Assembly (NCBI RefSeq): GCF_041154455.1
Contig: NZ_AP028664.1
Span: 62,001-126,000, forward strand
Reading direction: 5' to 3'
Source of the DNA: Variovorax sp. V213
GTDB lineage: Bacteria > Pseudomonadota > Gammaproteobacteria > Burkholderiales > Burkholderiaceae_C
Length of the DNA: 64,000 bases
The stretch's first letter is position 1, and each line of letters starts with the position of its first letter. Positions 56,129 through 63,423 of this stretch are shown piece after piece. The position numbers and the translations under genes are program-made. The notes below the pieces were generated by a model, which saw only the letters and a program-made list of their open reading frames with translations, was not told the origin of the DNA and made no database searches.

Positions 56129-56671
56129 ATGAGCGCCGTTCTTCAGCCTGTCGAAGCCCGCCTCGAACCGCTCACCGTCGAGCGGCTCGATGCCGTCTGC
56201 GCGGTCGAGCACACCGCTTACAGCCACCCGTGGACGCGGGCGAATTTCATCGATTCGATGGCCGTCGGCTACCACTGCCAATGCCTGCTCGCGCCGGTCT
56301 CCGTGCCCGACCTGGCCACGCCGGTGACCAGCCTCGGCGAAACGCTGATCGGCTATTTCGTCGCCATGAAGGGCGTGGACGAAGTGCATCTGCTCAACTT
56401 CACGGTGGCGCCGGCTTTCCAGCGCCAGGGGTGGGCACCGCTGATGCTCGCGGCGCTGACCGGATGGTCGCGCGCCGAAGGTGCGCAGTGGCTCTGGCTC
56501 GAAGTGCGCCAGAGCAACCAGCGTGCGCTCGACGTCTACGTGCGCCAGGGTTTCCGCAGTGTGGGCGTGCGCAAGGGCTACTACCCGGCCCATGACGGCA
56601 AGCGCGAAGACGCCGTCGTCATGAGCCTGCGACTGAATGAAACAGGCTCGGCCTGGGGAGCTTTGCGATGA
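56129..56671 (+). CDS. rimI: Ribosomal protein N-acetyltransferase RimI
   Basis: A 180-residue GNAT acetyltransferase. It has the family opening RLDAVCAVEHTAYSHPWTRANFIDSM, VDEVHLLNFTVAPAFQRQGWAPLML (acetyl-CoA loop; usual Q-R-x-G-x-G/A is QRQGWA) and LWLEVRQSNQRALDVYVRQGFRSVGVRKGYY. RimI acetylates ribosomal protein S18. The ATG at 56129 has a GGAGG site; the stop overlaps the next gene (ATGAG). Confidence 0.92.
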   Translation: MSAVLQPVEARLEPLTVERLDAVCAVEHTAYSHPWTRANFIDSMAVGYHCQCLLAPVSVPDLATPVTSLGETLIGYFVAMKGVDEVHLLNFTVAPAFQRQGWAPLMLAALTGWSRAEGAQWLWLEVRQSNQRALDVYVRQGFRSVGVRKGYYPAHDGKREDAVVMSLRLNETGSAWGALR

Positions 56672-57441
56672 GCGCGGTACAGACATTGAAGCTCGATGCG
56701 CGGCAGCGCGCGATGCTCGACGAGATGGGCGTGAAGGTCTGGTGGCCGATGCCCGAAGTGGTGGAAGCGCCAACGGCCGCGGTTGAAACGAAAGCGGTGC
56801 TCGCGGAAGCACCGCCGGTTGAAGAGGCGCGCGAACGCTTCGTTGCCGAGGCGCCCGCCCCGGCCGCAAGGCCCGCCGCCGCCCCGGCGGCTCGCCCCGC
56901 GGCCGCGCCGATCGCCCATGGCGCCGCGGTGCTGGTCGAGGCCCCCCGCCGCCTTTACGCCGAGGCCGGAGCCGCACCGGCCCAGGGCGGCTGGCTGGTC
57001 GTGGCCGACATGCCACCCGAGGCCGATGGCCGCCACGGCGAGCCCTTTGCCGGTGACGCCGGCAAGCTGCTCGACAACATGCTGCGCGCCCTCAAGCTGC
57101 ACGACGGCAAGACGCCGGTGCACCTGATGCGCACGCACCGCGGCGTCGCCGCCGGCCAGCCCGGCAGCCCGCGCCCGATGGCCGAGGCCTTCGAGGAACA
57201 CGCCGCCGCGCTGGCACCGGGCCTGGTGCTCGCCATGGGGCCGCTGGCGGCGCAAAGCCTGATGCAAAGCGGCGATCCGCTCGGCAAGCTGCGCGGCCGC
57301 GCCGTGCCGCTGCCATCGGTCGACGGCGTGCCGGTGGTGGCCACCTACCACCCGGCGTACCTGCTGCGAAACCCCGCCGACAAGGCGCGCGCCTGGGCCG
57401 ATCTCTGCCTGGCCGCAGCGCAGAAAACCGCTTCGAATTAG
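56668..57441 (+). CDS. Uracil-DNA glycosylase-superfamily protein lacking iron-sulfur cysteines
   Basis: A 257-residue protein. Residues 1-90 contain a short N-terminal helix and a long Ala/Pro-rich linker; residues 105-250 form a UDG-like domain with HGEPFAGDAGKLLDNML (cf. GRPFVGRAGQLLD of family 4), VHLMRTHRG in place of the usual K-C-R-P-P-x-N-R motif, APGLVLAMGPLAAQSLM and VVATYHPAYLLRNPADKARAW (the conserved H-P motif). The four cysteines of the family 4 4Fe-4S cluster are absent; the only cysteine is near the C-terminus. The GEAPG active-site motif reads ADMPP. It may be a catalytically altered member, common beside rimI in betaproteobacteria. Confidence 0.78.
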   Translation: MSAVQTLKLDARQRAMLDEMGVKVWWPMPEVVEAPTAAVETKAVLAEAPPVEEARERFVAEAPAPAARPAAAPAARPAAAPIAHGAAVLVEAPRRLYAEAGAAPAQGGWLVVADMPPEADGRHGEPFAGDAGKLLDNMLRALKLHDGKTPVHLMRTHRGVAAGQPGSPRPMAEAFEEHAAALAPGLVLAMGPLAAQSLMQSGDPLGKLRGRAVPLPSVDGVPVVATYHPAYLLRNPADKARAWADLCLAAAQKTASN

Positions 57442-57453
57442 GGCGCTGCGGCC

Positions 57454-57473
57454 GGGTCCTTAAAATCGGACCC
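57454..57473 (+). promoter_or_regulatory. pyrF start region: GGGTCC-N8-GGACCC dyad enclosing a -10 box
   Basis: A perfect 6-bp inverted repeat encloses TTAAAATC; the inner TAAAAT (57461-57466) is a good -10 and ends eight bases before the pyrF ATG (57475). No Shine-Dalgarno can be seen. The dyad could be an operator covering the promoter, or the mRNA may be leaderless. Confidence 0.45.
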
Positions 57474-57474
57474 C

Positions 57475-58299
57475 ATGACTTTCCTCGACAAGCTGGCCAC
57501 CGCACAGCAAAAAAACGGTTCGTTGCTCTGCGTGGGGCTCGATCCGGAGCCAGCCAAGTTCCCGGGGCAGCTCAAGGGCGACGCGGGCCGCATCTATGAC
57601 TTCTGCGCGCGCATCGTCGACGCCACGGCCGACCTGGTCATCGCCTTCAAGCCGCAGATCGCCTATTTCGCAGCCCACCGCGCCGAAGCCCAGCTCGAAC
57701 AATTGATGGAGCACATGCGCCGCAATGCGCCCCATGTGCCCGTGATCCTGGACGCCAAGCGCGGCGACATCGGCTCCACGGCCGAGCAGTACGCCATCGA
57801 GGCCTTCGAGCGCTATGGCGCCGACGCGGTGACGCTGTCGCCCTTCATGGGCTTCGATTCGGTGGCGCCCTACCTCAAGCATGAAGGCAAGGGCGCCTTT
57901 CTGCTCTGCCGCACCAGCAACCCCGGCGGTTCCGACCTGCAGGGCCAGCGGCTGGCGGACATCGAGGGCCAGCCTTTCCTCTACGAGCACGTCGCCAAGC
58001 TGGCCCAGGGTCCGTGGAACCTCAACGGCCAGCTCGGCCTCGTGGTGGGTGCAACCTACCCGGCGGAAATCGAACGCGTGCGCGAACTCGCGCCCACGGT
58101 GCCGCTGCTGATTCCGGGTGTTGGCGCCCAGGGCGGCGATGCGGTGGCCACGGTGCGTGCCGGCTGGCGCGCCGATGCGCCGATCATCGTGAACTCGTCG
58201 CGCGCCATCATCTATGCCTCGTCGGGCGAAGACTTTGCCGAGGCGGCCCAAAAGGCTGCGCGCACCACGCGCGACGCGCTGGAATCCGCCAAGGCCTGA
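57475..58299 (+). CDS. pyrF: Orotidine 5'-phosphate decarboxylase (type 2)
   Basis: A 274-residue enzyme making UMP from OMP. Active-site elements: LLCVGLDPEPAKFP, VIAFKPQIAYF, VILDAKRGDIGSTAEQYA (D-x-K-x-x-D) and VNSSRAIIYAS, with the late LIPGVGAQGGD. Length and motifs are of the longer type 2 subfamily found in betaproteobacteria. Confidence 0.96.
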   Translation: MTFLDKLATAQQKNGSLLCVGLDPEPAKFPGQLKGDAGRIYDFCARIVDATADLVIAFKPQIAYFAAHRAEAQLEQLMEHMRRNAPHVPVILDAKRGDIGSTAEQYAIEAFERYGADAVTLSPFMGFDSVAPYLKHEGKGAFLLCRTSNPGGSDLQGQRLADIEGQPFLYEHVAKLAQGPWNLNGQLGLVVGATYPAEIERVRELAPTVPLLIPGVGAQGGDAVATVRAGWRADAPIIVNSSRAIIYASSGEDFAEAAQKAARTTRDALESAKA

Positions 58300-58307
58300 G
58301 GGGCTTT

Positions 58308-58410
58308 TTCGTGGAACACCGCGGAACCGGCTTTGCCGGGCCGCTGGTGTTGCCCCCGGTGAGGGGGGTGGAGAAGCGACACGAAGTGCGCGAAGCCTGG
58401 GGGAGAGCCA
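58308..58410 (+). repeat. Dispersed intergenic repeat, copy B
   Basis: Sits between the convergent ends of pyrF and the XRE-regulator gene and ends one base before the latter's stop. Shares with copy A the run from TTCGTG(A/G)AACACCGCGG through CCGGCTTTGCCGGGCCGC, GGTGTTGCCCCCGG and GCGACACGAAGTGCGCGA to GGGGG. Confidence 0.75.
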
Positions 58411-58411
58411 A

Positions 58412-59146
58412 TCAGGCTCTGCGCAGGCGCGTGAAGGCCTCGAATTCCCAGTTGCGCATGCCCAGCAGCAGCGTGTAGCCCTCGCGGTCTTTTGCCGAGA
58501 GCTTCTGGTCCGTCTGGTGCTGCTGCGCAAAGTCTTGCGCCACGCGCTGCAGCCGCTCCAGGAACGCCGGCGCCAGCGAGCGGCTGATCGAGCCGTGCAC
58601 CAGCAGCAGCCCTTCGGCCGGGCCGTCGAAACCGCCGCGGTAGTAGTCGAGCACCACGTTCTCCCGAAAGAACTCCATCACCGGGCCGTGGGGCCGCCAG
58701 CGGAAGGTCTTGGCCAGCTTCAGCCGGTAGCGGTTGAGCGGGCGTAGCTCGATGATGCCGATGCGGTCCAGCTGGGCCAGAAAGCCGATGCATTCCGCTT
58801 CGCTGATCCGGTACGACGACACGATCTGCTCCAGCGTCCACTGGCTCAGCACGCTGATGGCCACCAGCAAGAGCTTCTTGTCCTTGACCACCGCTTTTTC
58901 CTGCTCCTGCGTGAGTTCCTTCAGGAGCGGCTGGGCGTCGGCCACGCGGCGCGCCAGTTCGGCAAAGTCGATCTTGAGCGCCCGGCAGATCGCGTCGACG
59001 CGCGACAGCGGCATGTCGCTCTTGGCCAGCATGCGCTTCACGCTGGATTCGGCCATGTCGAGCGACCGCGCCAGGTCGGCATAGGTCATTCGGGCGCTCT
59101 TGAGTTCGTTCTTGAGGGCTTGGACGAGGTCGACGGTGGTACTCAT
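58412..59146 (-). CDS. XRE-family helix-turn-helix regulator with helical C-terminal domain
   Basis: A 244-residue protein. The N-terminal XRE-type helix-turn-helix (MTYADLARSLDMAESSVKRMLAKSDMPLSRVDAICRALKI, about residues 19-58) is clear. The C-terminal part (residues 80-240) has a conserved VVKDKKLLLVAISVLSQWTLEQIVSSYRISEAECIGFLAQLDRIGIIELRPLNRYRLKLAKTFRW segment resembling a winged helix, and ends in a helical region with FFRENVVLDYYRGGFDG. The family is widespread in Comamonadaceae but uncharacterised. It is divergent from the ceramidase-like gene; GGTAT-N9-ATACC (59169-59187) in the gap is a possible operator. Confidence 0.82.
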   Translation of the reverse strand: MSTTVDLVQALKNELKSARMTYADLARSLDMAESSVKRMLAKSDMPLSRVDAICRALKIDFAELARRVADAQPLLKELTQEQEKAVVKDKKLLLVAISVLSQWTLEQIVSSYRISEAECIGFLAQLDRIGIIELRPLNRYRLKLAKTFRWRPHGPVMEFFRENVVLDYYRGGFDGPAEGLLLVHGSISRSLAPAFLERLQRVAQDFAQQHQTDQKLSAKDREGYTLLLGMRNWEFEAFTRLRRA

Positions 59147-59168
59147 GAAAGTGGCTTGCTGGCAAGGG

Positions 59169-59187
59169 GGTATTAAAAGAAGATACC
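59169..59187. promoter_or_regulatory. Inverted repeat GGTAT-N9-ATACC between divergent genes
   Basis: A 5-bp dyad 23 bases upstream of the XRE start codon in an A/T-rich patch. Candidate operator for the regulator; the evidence is weak because the arms are short. Confidence 0.25.
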
Positions 59188-59286
59188 GAAAGGTGTGAAT
59201 TAATGCCTCGTATCGATTCTCGATTCCTGTAGAGAGGCTGGCAACTAAATTCCGCGGCTCGTATCACCCACCCAACGAGGACCGCC

Positions 59287-60144
59287 ATGCTCCCGCCCAC
59301 CCTCAGCCGCCGCGAACGCGGATTGCTCTTCACCCTTGTGCTGCTCGCGCTGGCGGCCCTGCTCGGACCGGCGCTGCCGGCCGCCGACGTGGCGATCGCA
59401 TCGGTGTTTGCCGATGGCCGCGCCTGGCACGGCCTACCCAACGCGATGGACGTGCTCAGCAACCTGCCCTTCGCGCTCGTCGGCTGCTGGGGCCTGTACC
59501 GGCTCAACCGGATCGACCGCGCCCACCAGCAGGCGCTGGCCGAATTCCCGCTGGCGCCGCCGGCCAGTGACCCGCCGGACAACACGCTCGACTGCGCCTG
59601 GCTTTTCTTCGCGGGGTTGATCGCCACCGCCGCCGGCTCGGCCTTCTTTCACCTGATGCCAGACGCGTCCCGGCTCGCGGCCGACCGCGCCGGGATGGCC
59701 GTGGCCTTCGCGGGCCTGATCGGCATTGCGGTCTGCGAGCGCGTGAGCCAGCGCGCCGGCTGGCCGGCGGCGTGGTTCGTGCTGATGGCGGGACTGCTCT
59801 CGGCGGAGGTGTTCCATGAAAGCGGCAATGTCCTGCCCTGGGCGATCGTGCAGTTCGGCGGCATGGCGCTGGTGCTGACGCTGGCCCTGGCCACGCCGAT
59901 GCGCGGCGCGGTCGGCCTCAAGCTCGGCTGGGTGATCTTCTTCTACGTGCTGGCCAAGGGCTTCGAGCTGGCGGACGAGCCGATCTACGAGATGTCCGGG
60001 CAGCTGATCTCCGGCCACAGCCTCAAGCACCTGGCGGCATCGCTGGCCGGCCTGCCGGTGCTCGCGGCGCTCAGGAAGCTCGACGTGAGCTGGCGCAGGG
60101 CCCTGCTGCGGCACAATCCCGACGCAGCCGCCCTGGTGACATAG
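59287..60144 (+). CDS. Ceramidase-like (CREST superfamily) membrane protein
   Basis: A 285-residue protein with about seven hydrophobic segments. CREST-type hydrolase residues are visible: a Ser and His in AAGSAFFHLMPDASRLAADRAGM (with the conserved Asp) and paired histidines in SGHSLKHLAASLAG near the C-terminus, the pattern of alkaline ceramidases and related zinc-dependent membrane hydrolases. The usual LSNLPF motif (VLSNLPFALVGCWG) follows the first helix. Substrates of bacterial members are mostly unknown; a lipid amide or hopanoid-type lipid is possible. ATG at 59287 follows a GAGGACC site. Confidence 0.75.
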   Translation: MLPPTLSRRERGLLFTLVLLALAALLGPALPAADVAIASVFADGRAWHGLPNAMDVLSNLPFALVGCWGLYRLNRIDRAHQQALAEFPLAPPASDPPDNTLDCAWLFFAGLIATAAGSAFFHLMPDASRLAADRAGMAVAFAGLIGIAVCERVSQRAGWPAAWFVLMAGLLSAEVFHESGNVLPWAIVQFGGMALVLTLALATPMRGAVGLKLGWVIFFYVLAKGFELADEPIYEMSGQLISGHSLKHLAASLAGLPVLAALRKLDVSWRRALLRHNPDAAALVT

Positions 60145-60246
60145 GCTCGCCCCCAGTCTTCGCGCACTTCGTGTCGCTGCGCCAACCCCCTGCCGGGGGC
60201 AACACCGGCGGACCGGCAGATCCGGATCCGCGGTGTTGCACGAAGA
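60143..60246 (-). repeat. Dispersed intergenic repeat, copy C (inverted)
   Basis: Lies between the ceramidase-like and MFS-acyltransferase genes, in reverse orientation to copies A and B. Its complement shows the same blocks: AACACCGCGGA, CCGGTGTTGCCCCCGG, GCGACACGAAGTGCGCGA and TGGGGGCGAGCCT. It begins at the stop codon of the upstream gene. Confidence 0.72.
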
Positions 60247-60291
60247 AGCGGGGGCAGTGTGTAGATAACAAGACAAGAGGAGTTGCTTCGA

Positions 60292-62247
60292 ATGACAAAT
60301 CCCGCCGCCGCTGCTGCTGCTACCGCGCCTCACGAAGCGAACGCGCACGCCAACCAGTTCGCGCTTCTCGGGCAGCGGCGCTTCGCGCCCTTCTTTTGGA
60401 CGCAGTTCGCGGGCGCAGCGAACGACAACCTCTTCAAGTTCGCCTTCACGGTCATGGTGACCTACCAGCTCCAGCTGAGCTGGATGCCGCCGGCCATGGC
60501 GGGCCTGGCCATCGGCGCGCTGTTCATCCTGCCGTTTCTGCTGTTTTCCGCCACGGCCGGGCAGCTCACCGACAAGTTCGACAAGACGAAGATGATCCGC
60601 TTCGTGAAGAACCTCGAGATCGCGATCATGCTGCTCGCGGCCTGGGGCTTCGTGCGGGCCGATGCGGTGGTGCTGCTGGGCTGCGTGTTCCTCATGGGCC
60701 TGCATTCCACGCTGTTCGGGCCGGTCAAGTTCGCCTACCTGCCGCAGGTGCTCGATGCGCGCGAGCTCACCGGCGGCAACGGCATGGTCGAGATGGGCAC
60801 CTTCGTCGCCATCCTGCTCGGCCAGGTGGCCGGCGGGCTGCTGGTGGCCTTGCCGCAGGTCGGCCACACCACGGTGGCGGTGGCCTGCGTGCTGCTGGCA
60901 CTGGCCGGGCGCGGTGTGGCCCAGGCCATTCCGGCGGCGCCCGCGACCGATCCGGGCCTGGTGATCAACTGGAACCCGTTCAGCGAGACCTGGCGCAATC
61001 TCAAGCTCGCGCACGGCAACATCGTGGTGTTCCGGTCGCTGCTGGGCATCTCGTGGATGTGGTTCTTCGGCGCGGTGTTCCTGAGCCAGTTCCCCAGCTT
61101 CGCGAAAGAAGTGCTGCATGGCGACGAGCAGGTCGCTTCGCTGCTGCTGGTGGTGTTCTCGGTGGGCATCGGCATCGGCTCGCTGCTGTGCGAGACGCTG
61201 AGCCGCCGGCAGGTGGAGATCGGCCTGGTGCCGCTGGGCGCCATCGGCATGAGCGTGTTCGCCATCGACCTGTACTTTGCGTCGCGCGCGCTGCCGCCGG
61301 TGGCGGTCATGGGGCTCGGCACCTTCGTGAGCCAGGCCGCGCACTGGCGCGTGATGGCCGACCTGGCGCTGCTGTCGCTCTTCGCGGGCCTGTACAGCGT
61401 GCCGATGTACGCGCTGATCCAGCTGCGCAGCCAGCCGACGCATCGCGCGCGCATCATCGCGGCCAACAACATCCTCAATGCGCTGTTCATGATCGGCAGC
61501 TCGGTCATCGCGGGCGCGCTGCTCGGCGCCGGCTTCACGATTCCGCAGATCTTCCTTTTCACCGGCATCGCCAACGCCGTGGTGGCGTTCTACATCTTCA
61601 TGCTGGTGCCCGAGTACCTGCTGCGCTTCATCGCGTGGCTGCTCTCGCACTTCGTCTACCGCTTCGAGATCAAGGGCGACGAGCACATTCCGACCGAAGG
61701 CGCGGCGGTACTGGTGTGCAACCACGTGAGCTTCATCGACGCAATACTGCTGATGGCCGCGAGCCCGCGCCCGATCCGCTTCATCATGGACCACCGGATC
61801 TTCAAGGTGCCGGTGCTCGGCTGGCTGTTCAAGCTGGCCAAGGCCATTCCCATTGCGCCGCAGAAGGAAGACCCGGCAGCCTATGAAGCCGCCTTTGCCA
61901 AGGCGCTGCAGGTGCTGCGCGAAGGCGACCTGCTGGCGATCTTTCCCGAAGGCGCCATCACGCGCGACGGCAAGCTGCAACCCTTCAAGGGCGGCGTGAT
62001 GAAGATCATCGAGAGTGCGCGCGCCGAAGGCATCGAGCCGCCGGTCGTCCCGATGGCGCTGACCAACCTCTGGGGCTCCTACTTCAGCCGCATCGAGCTG
62101 CGCGGCGGCCAGAACGTGGCGATGGCCAAGCCCTTCCGCCGCGGTTTCTACAGCCGCGTAGGGCTCAATGTCGGCCACGCGGTGCCGACGGCCGATGTCC
62201 GGCCCGAGACGCTGCAGCAGCGCGTGAGCGGCTTGCTCGGGGCCTGA
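60292..62247 (+). CDS. MFS transporter fused to a PlsC-type acyltransferase (LplT/Aas-like)
   Basis: A 651-residue protein. The N-terminal 420 residues are an MFS transporter with the LplT-type opening FFWTQFAGAANDNLFKFAF and about twelve helices. The C-terminal 210 residues are a glycerolipid acyltransferase with motif I NHVSFID (H-x4-D), motif III FPEGAITRDG and PVVPMALTNLWGS. In E. coli lysophospholipid flipping (LplT) and reacylation (Aas) are separate, and Aas carries an acyl-ACP ligase domain; none is present here. It should flip and reacylate lysophospholipids. The AGAGGAG site precedes the ATG. Confidence 0.9.
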   Translation: MTNPAAAAAATAPHEANAHANQFALLGQRRFAPFFWTQFAGAANDNLFKFAFTVMVTYQLQLSWMPPAMAGLAIGALFILPFLLFSATAGQLTDKFDKTKMIRFVKNLEIAIMLLAAWGFVRADAVVLLGCVFLMGLHSTLFGPVKFAYLPQVLDARELTGGNGMVEMGTFVAILLGQVAGGLLVALPQVGHTTVAVACVLLALAGRGVAQAIPAAPATDPGLVINWNPFSETWRNLKLAHGNIVVFRSLLGISWMWFFGAVFLSQFPSFAKEVLHGDEQVASLLLVVFSVGIGIGSLLCETLSRRQVEIGLVPLGAIGMSVFAIDLYFASRALPPVAVMGLGTFVSQAAHWRVMADLALLSLFAGLYSVPMYALIQLRSQPTHRARIIAANNILNALFMIGSSVIAGALLGAGFTIPQIFLFTGIANAVVAFYIFMLVPEYLLRFIAWLLSHFVYRFEIKGDEHIPTEGAAVLVCNHVSFIDAILLMAASPRPIRFIMDHRIFKVPVLGWLFKLAKAIPIAPQKEDPAAYEAAFAKALQVLREGDLLAIFPEGAITRDGKLQPFKGGVMKIIESARAEGIEPPVVPMALTNLWGSYFSRIELRGGQNVAMAKPFRRGFYSRVGLNVGHAVPTADVRPETLQQRVSGLLGA

Positions 62248-62281
62248 CGCGCGGCCTGTCCGGCGTGCAAGGCGCCGAAAA

Positions 62282-62339
62282 GTATCTCTTCGAGATACCC
62301 GCGGCGGCTCAAACCAGAACTGGTTTAAGCATTTGAGCC
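62282..62339. repeat. Cluster of nested palindromes between two genes
   Basis: First, GTATCTC-TTC-GAGATAC (62282-62298) is a perfect 7-bp stem. Then AAACCAG-AA-CTGGTTT (62311-62326), a 16-bp near-continuous palindrome, is nested inside GGCTCAAA (62306-62313) ... TTTGAGCC (62332-62339). The first hairpin starts 35 bases after the stop of the fusion gene. No T-run follows, so operator or mRNA-structure roles are more likely than termination. Confidence 0.5.
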
Positions 62340-62395
62340 TCGCAGTGCGGGAGCGAACCATCATTCGCTCACCTTCACTACGCCGCGAGGCCTTC

Positions 62396-62902
62396 ATGCA
62401 ACCCTTCCCGTCCACCACCGTTTCGATCCAGCGCGACACGCGGGCCTGGCAGTTCCAGGCCTGGGCTTCGTTCGCCGTCGCCGTGTTCCTGTGCGCCACC
62501 GGCTTGAGCTGGCTGCCGGGCGAGGCATTGGACCGTGCGTTCATGGTGATGGGCTATGTGTTCTGCCTCAGCACCGCCTTCATGCTGGCCAAGTTCGTGC
62601 GCGACAACCAGCACGCGGACGCCAGCGCCGCCGCGGGCCGCGACGTGCCGATGTGGCGCCTCGTGGTCTGGGGCAGCTTCTTCACCGCCATGGGCCTGAC
62701 CGGCTGGGGCCTGGTGCGCATGGAGATCAACGACGCCTACAAGGCTTTCCTGGGCGTGAGCTGGCTGTTCCTGATCAGCTCGGCCTTCACGCTGGCCAAG
62801 ACGCTGCGCGACCGCCACGAAGCCGATCTGGTCGAAGCGCGCCTGCAAGGCCGCCGCGCCGCCCGCCAGGAAGCCGCGGCTTCTTCCGCCGCGGCCGAAT
62901 GA
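62396..62902 (+). CDS. YiaA/YiaB-family two-helix membrane protein
   Basis: A 168-residue protein with four hydrophobic segments in two similar halves: AWQFQAWASFAVAVFLCATGLSWLPG with AFMVMGYVFCLSTAFMLAKFVRDN, and LVVWGSFFTAMGLTGWGLVRM with AFLGVSWLFLISSAFTLAKTLRDRHEAD. The repeated S-x-AFxLAKxxRD motif is that of the YiaA/B two-helix domain. The role is unknown. The start at 62396 is preferred over one at 62333, which would place the palindrome region in the coding sequence. Confidence 0.8.
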   Translation: MQPFPSTTVSIQRDTRAWQFQAWASFAVAVFLCATGLSWLPGEALDRAFMVMGYVFCLSTAFMLAKFVRDNQHADASAAAGRDVPMWRLVVWGSFFTAMGLTGWGLVRMEINDAYKAFLGVSWLFLISSAFTLAKTLRDRHEADLVEARLQGRRAARQEAAASSAAAE

Positions 62903-62955
62903 GCGCCGCTTCTCCACTTCACGCCAACCCGCACATCAGCCAACGAAAGACCGTC

Positions 62956-63423
62956 ATGAAAAAGTCGATTGCTTCTCTTCTGGTCGCCGCTTGCACCGCA
63001 TTCGCAGGCGCCACGCTCCCTCTTCATGCCCAGGCTCAATCCCGGGGTTCCGAGGCTTCGGCCGCGCTCTCGCTGCTGCCCGTGGCGTCCGTCGTGGGCG
63101 CCGCTTCAGCCGTGGGCGCTTCGGCCACGGCGGTGGTCGCGGTGCCCGCCGCGCTGTCGGTGGGCGGCTCGATGCTGACGGTGATTGCGGTCGAGGCTTC
63201 GGCCGATGGCACCGTCTACCTGCTGGAACGCGCTTCGGATGGCGCACGCGCCAGCGTCAAGGTGATGGGGCGCGCAGCCAACGGCGTGTCCGCGGCGGTC
63301 GGCAAGGGCGTGCTGGTCAGCGTGATCGGCAGCGGCATCGTGCTGTCGGCCGCGGGCGAGGTGCTGGCCTTCGTGCCCAACGCCATCGGCCGCGCGCTGT
63401 TGCACAACGAGAGGCTGTCATGA
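62956..63423 (+). CDS. Small secreted or membrane-attached protein, unknown function
   Basis: A 155-residue protein with a signal peptide (MKKSIASLLVAACTAFAGATLPLHAQAQ, cleaved near residue 28). The mature part is Ala/Val/Ser-rich with two hydrophobic stretches (LSLLPVASVVGAASAVGASATAVVAVPAAL and GVLVSVIGSGIVLSAAGEVLAFV) around a polar core YLLERASDGARASVKV. I recognise no family. The stop overlaps the next gene's ATG (ATGA), so it belongs with the DUF2145 gene. Confidence 0.75.
   Translation: MKKSIASLLVAACTAFAGATLPLHAQAQSRGSEASAALSLLPVASVVGAASAVGASATAVVAVPAALSVGGSMLTVIAVEASADGTVYLLERASDGARASVKVMGRAANGVSAAVGKGVLVSVIGSGIVLSAAGEVLAFVPNAIGRALLHNERLS

Noticed and set aside
59434..62544. Minus-strand open frame of 1036 codons opposite the ceramidase-like and MFS-acyltransferase genes
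   Set aside because: Low-complexity Arg/His/Gln translation spanning two real genes and the repeat; a shadow of GC-rich third codon positions.
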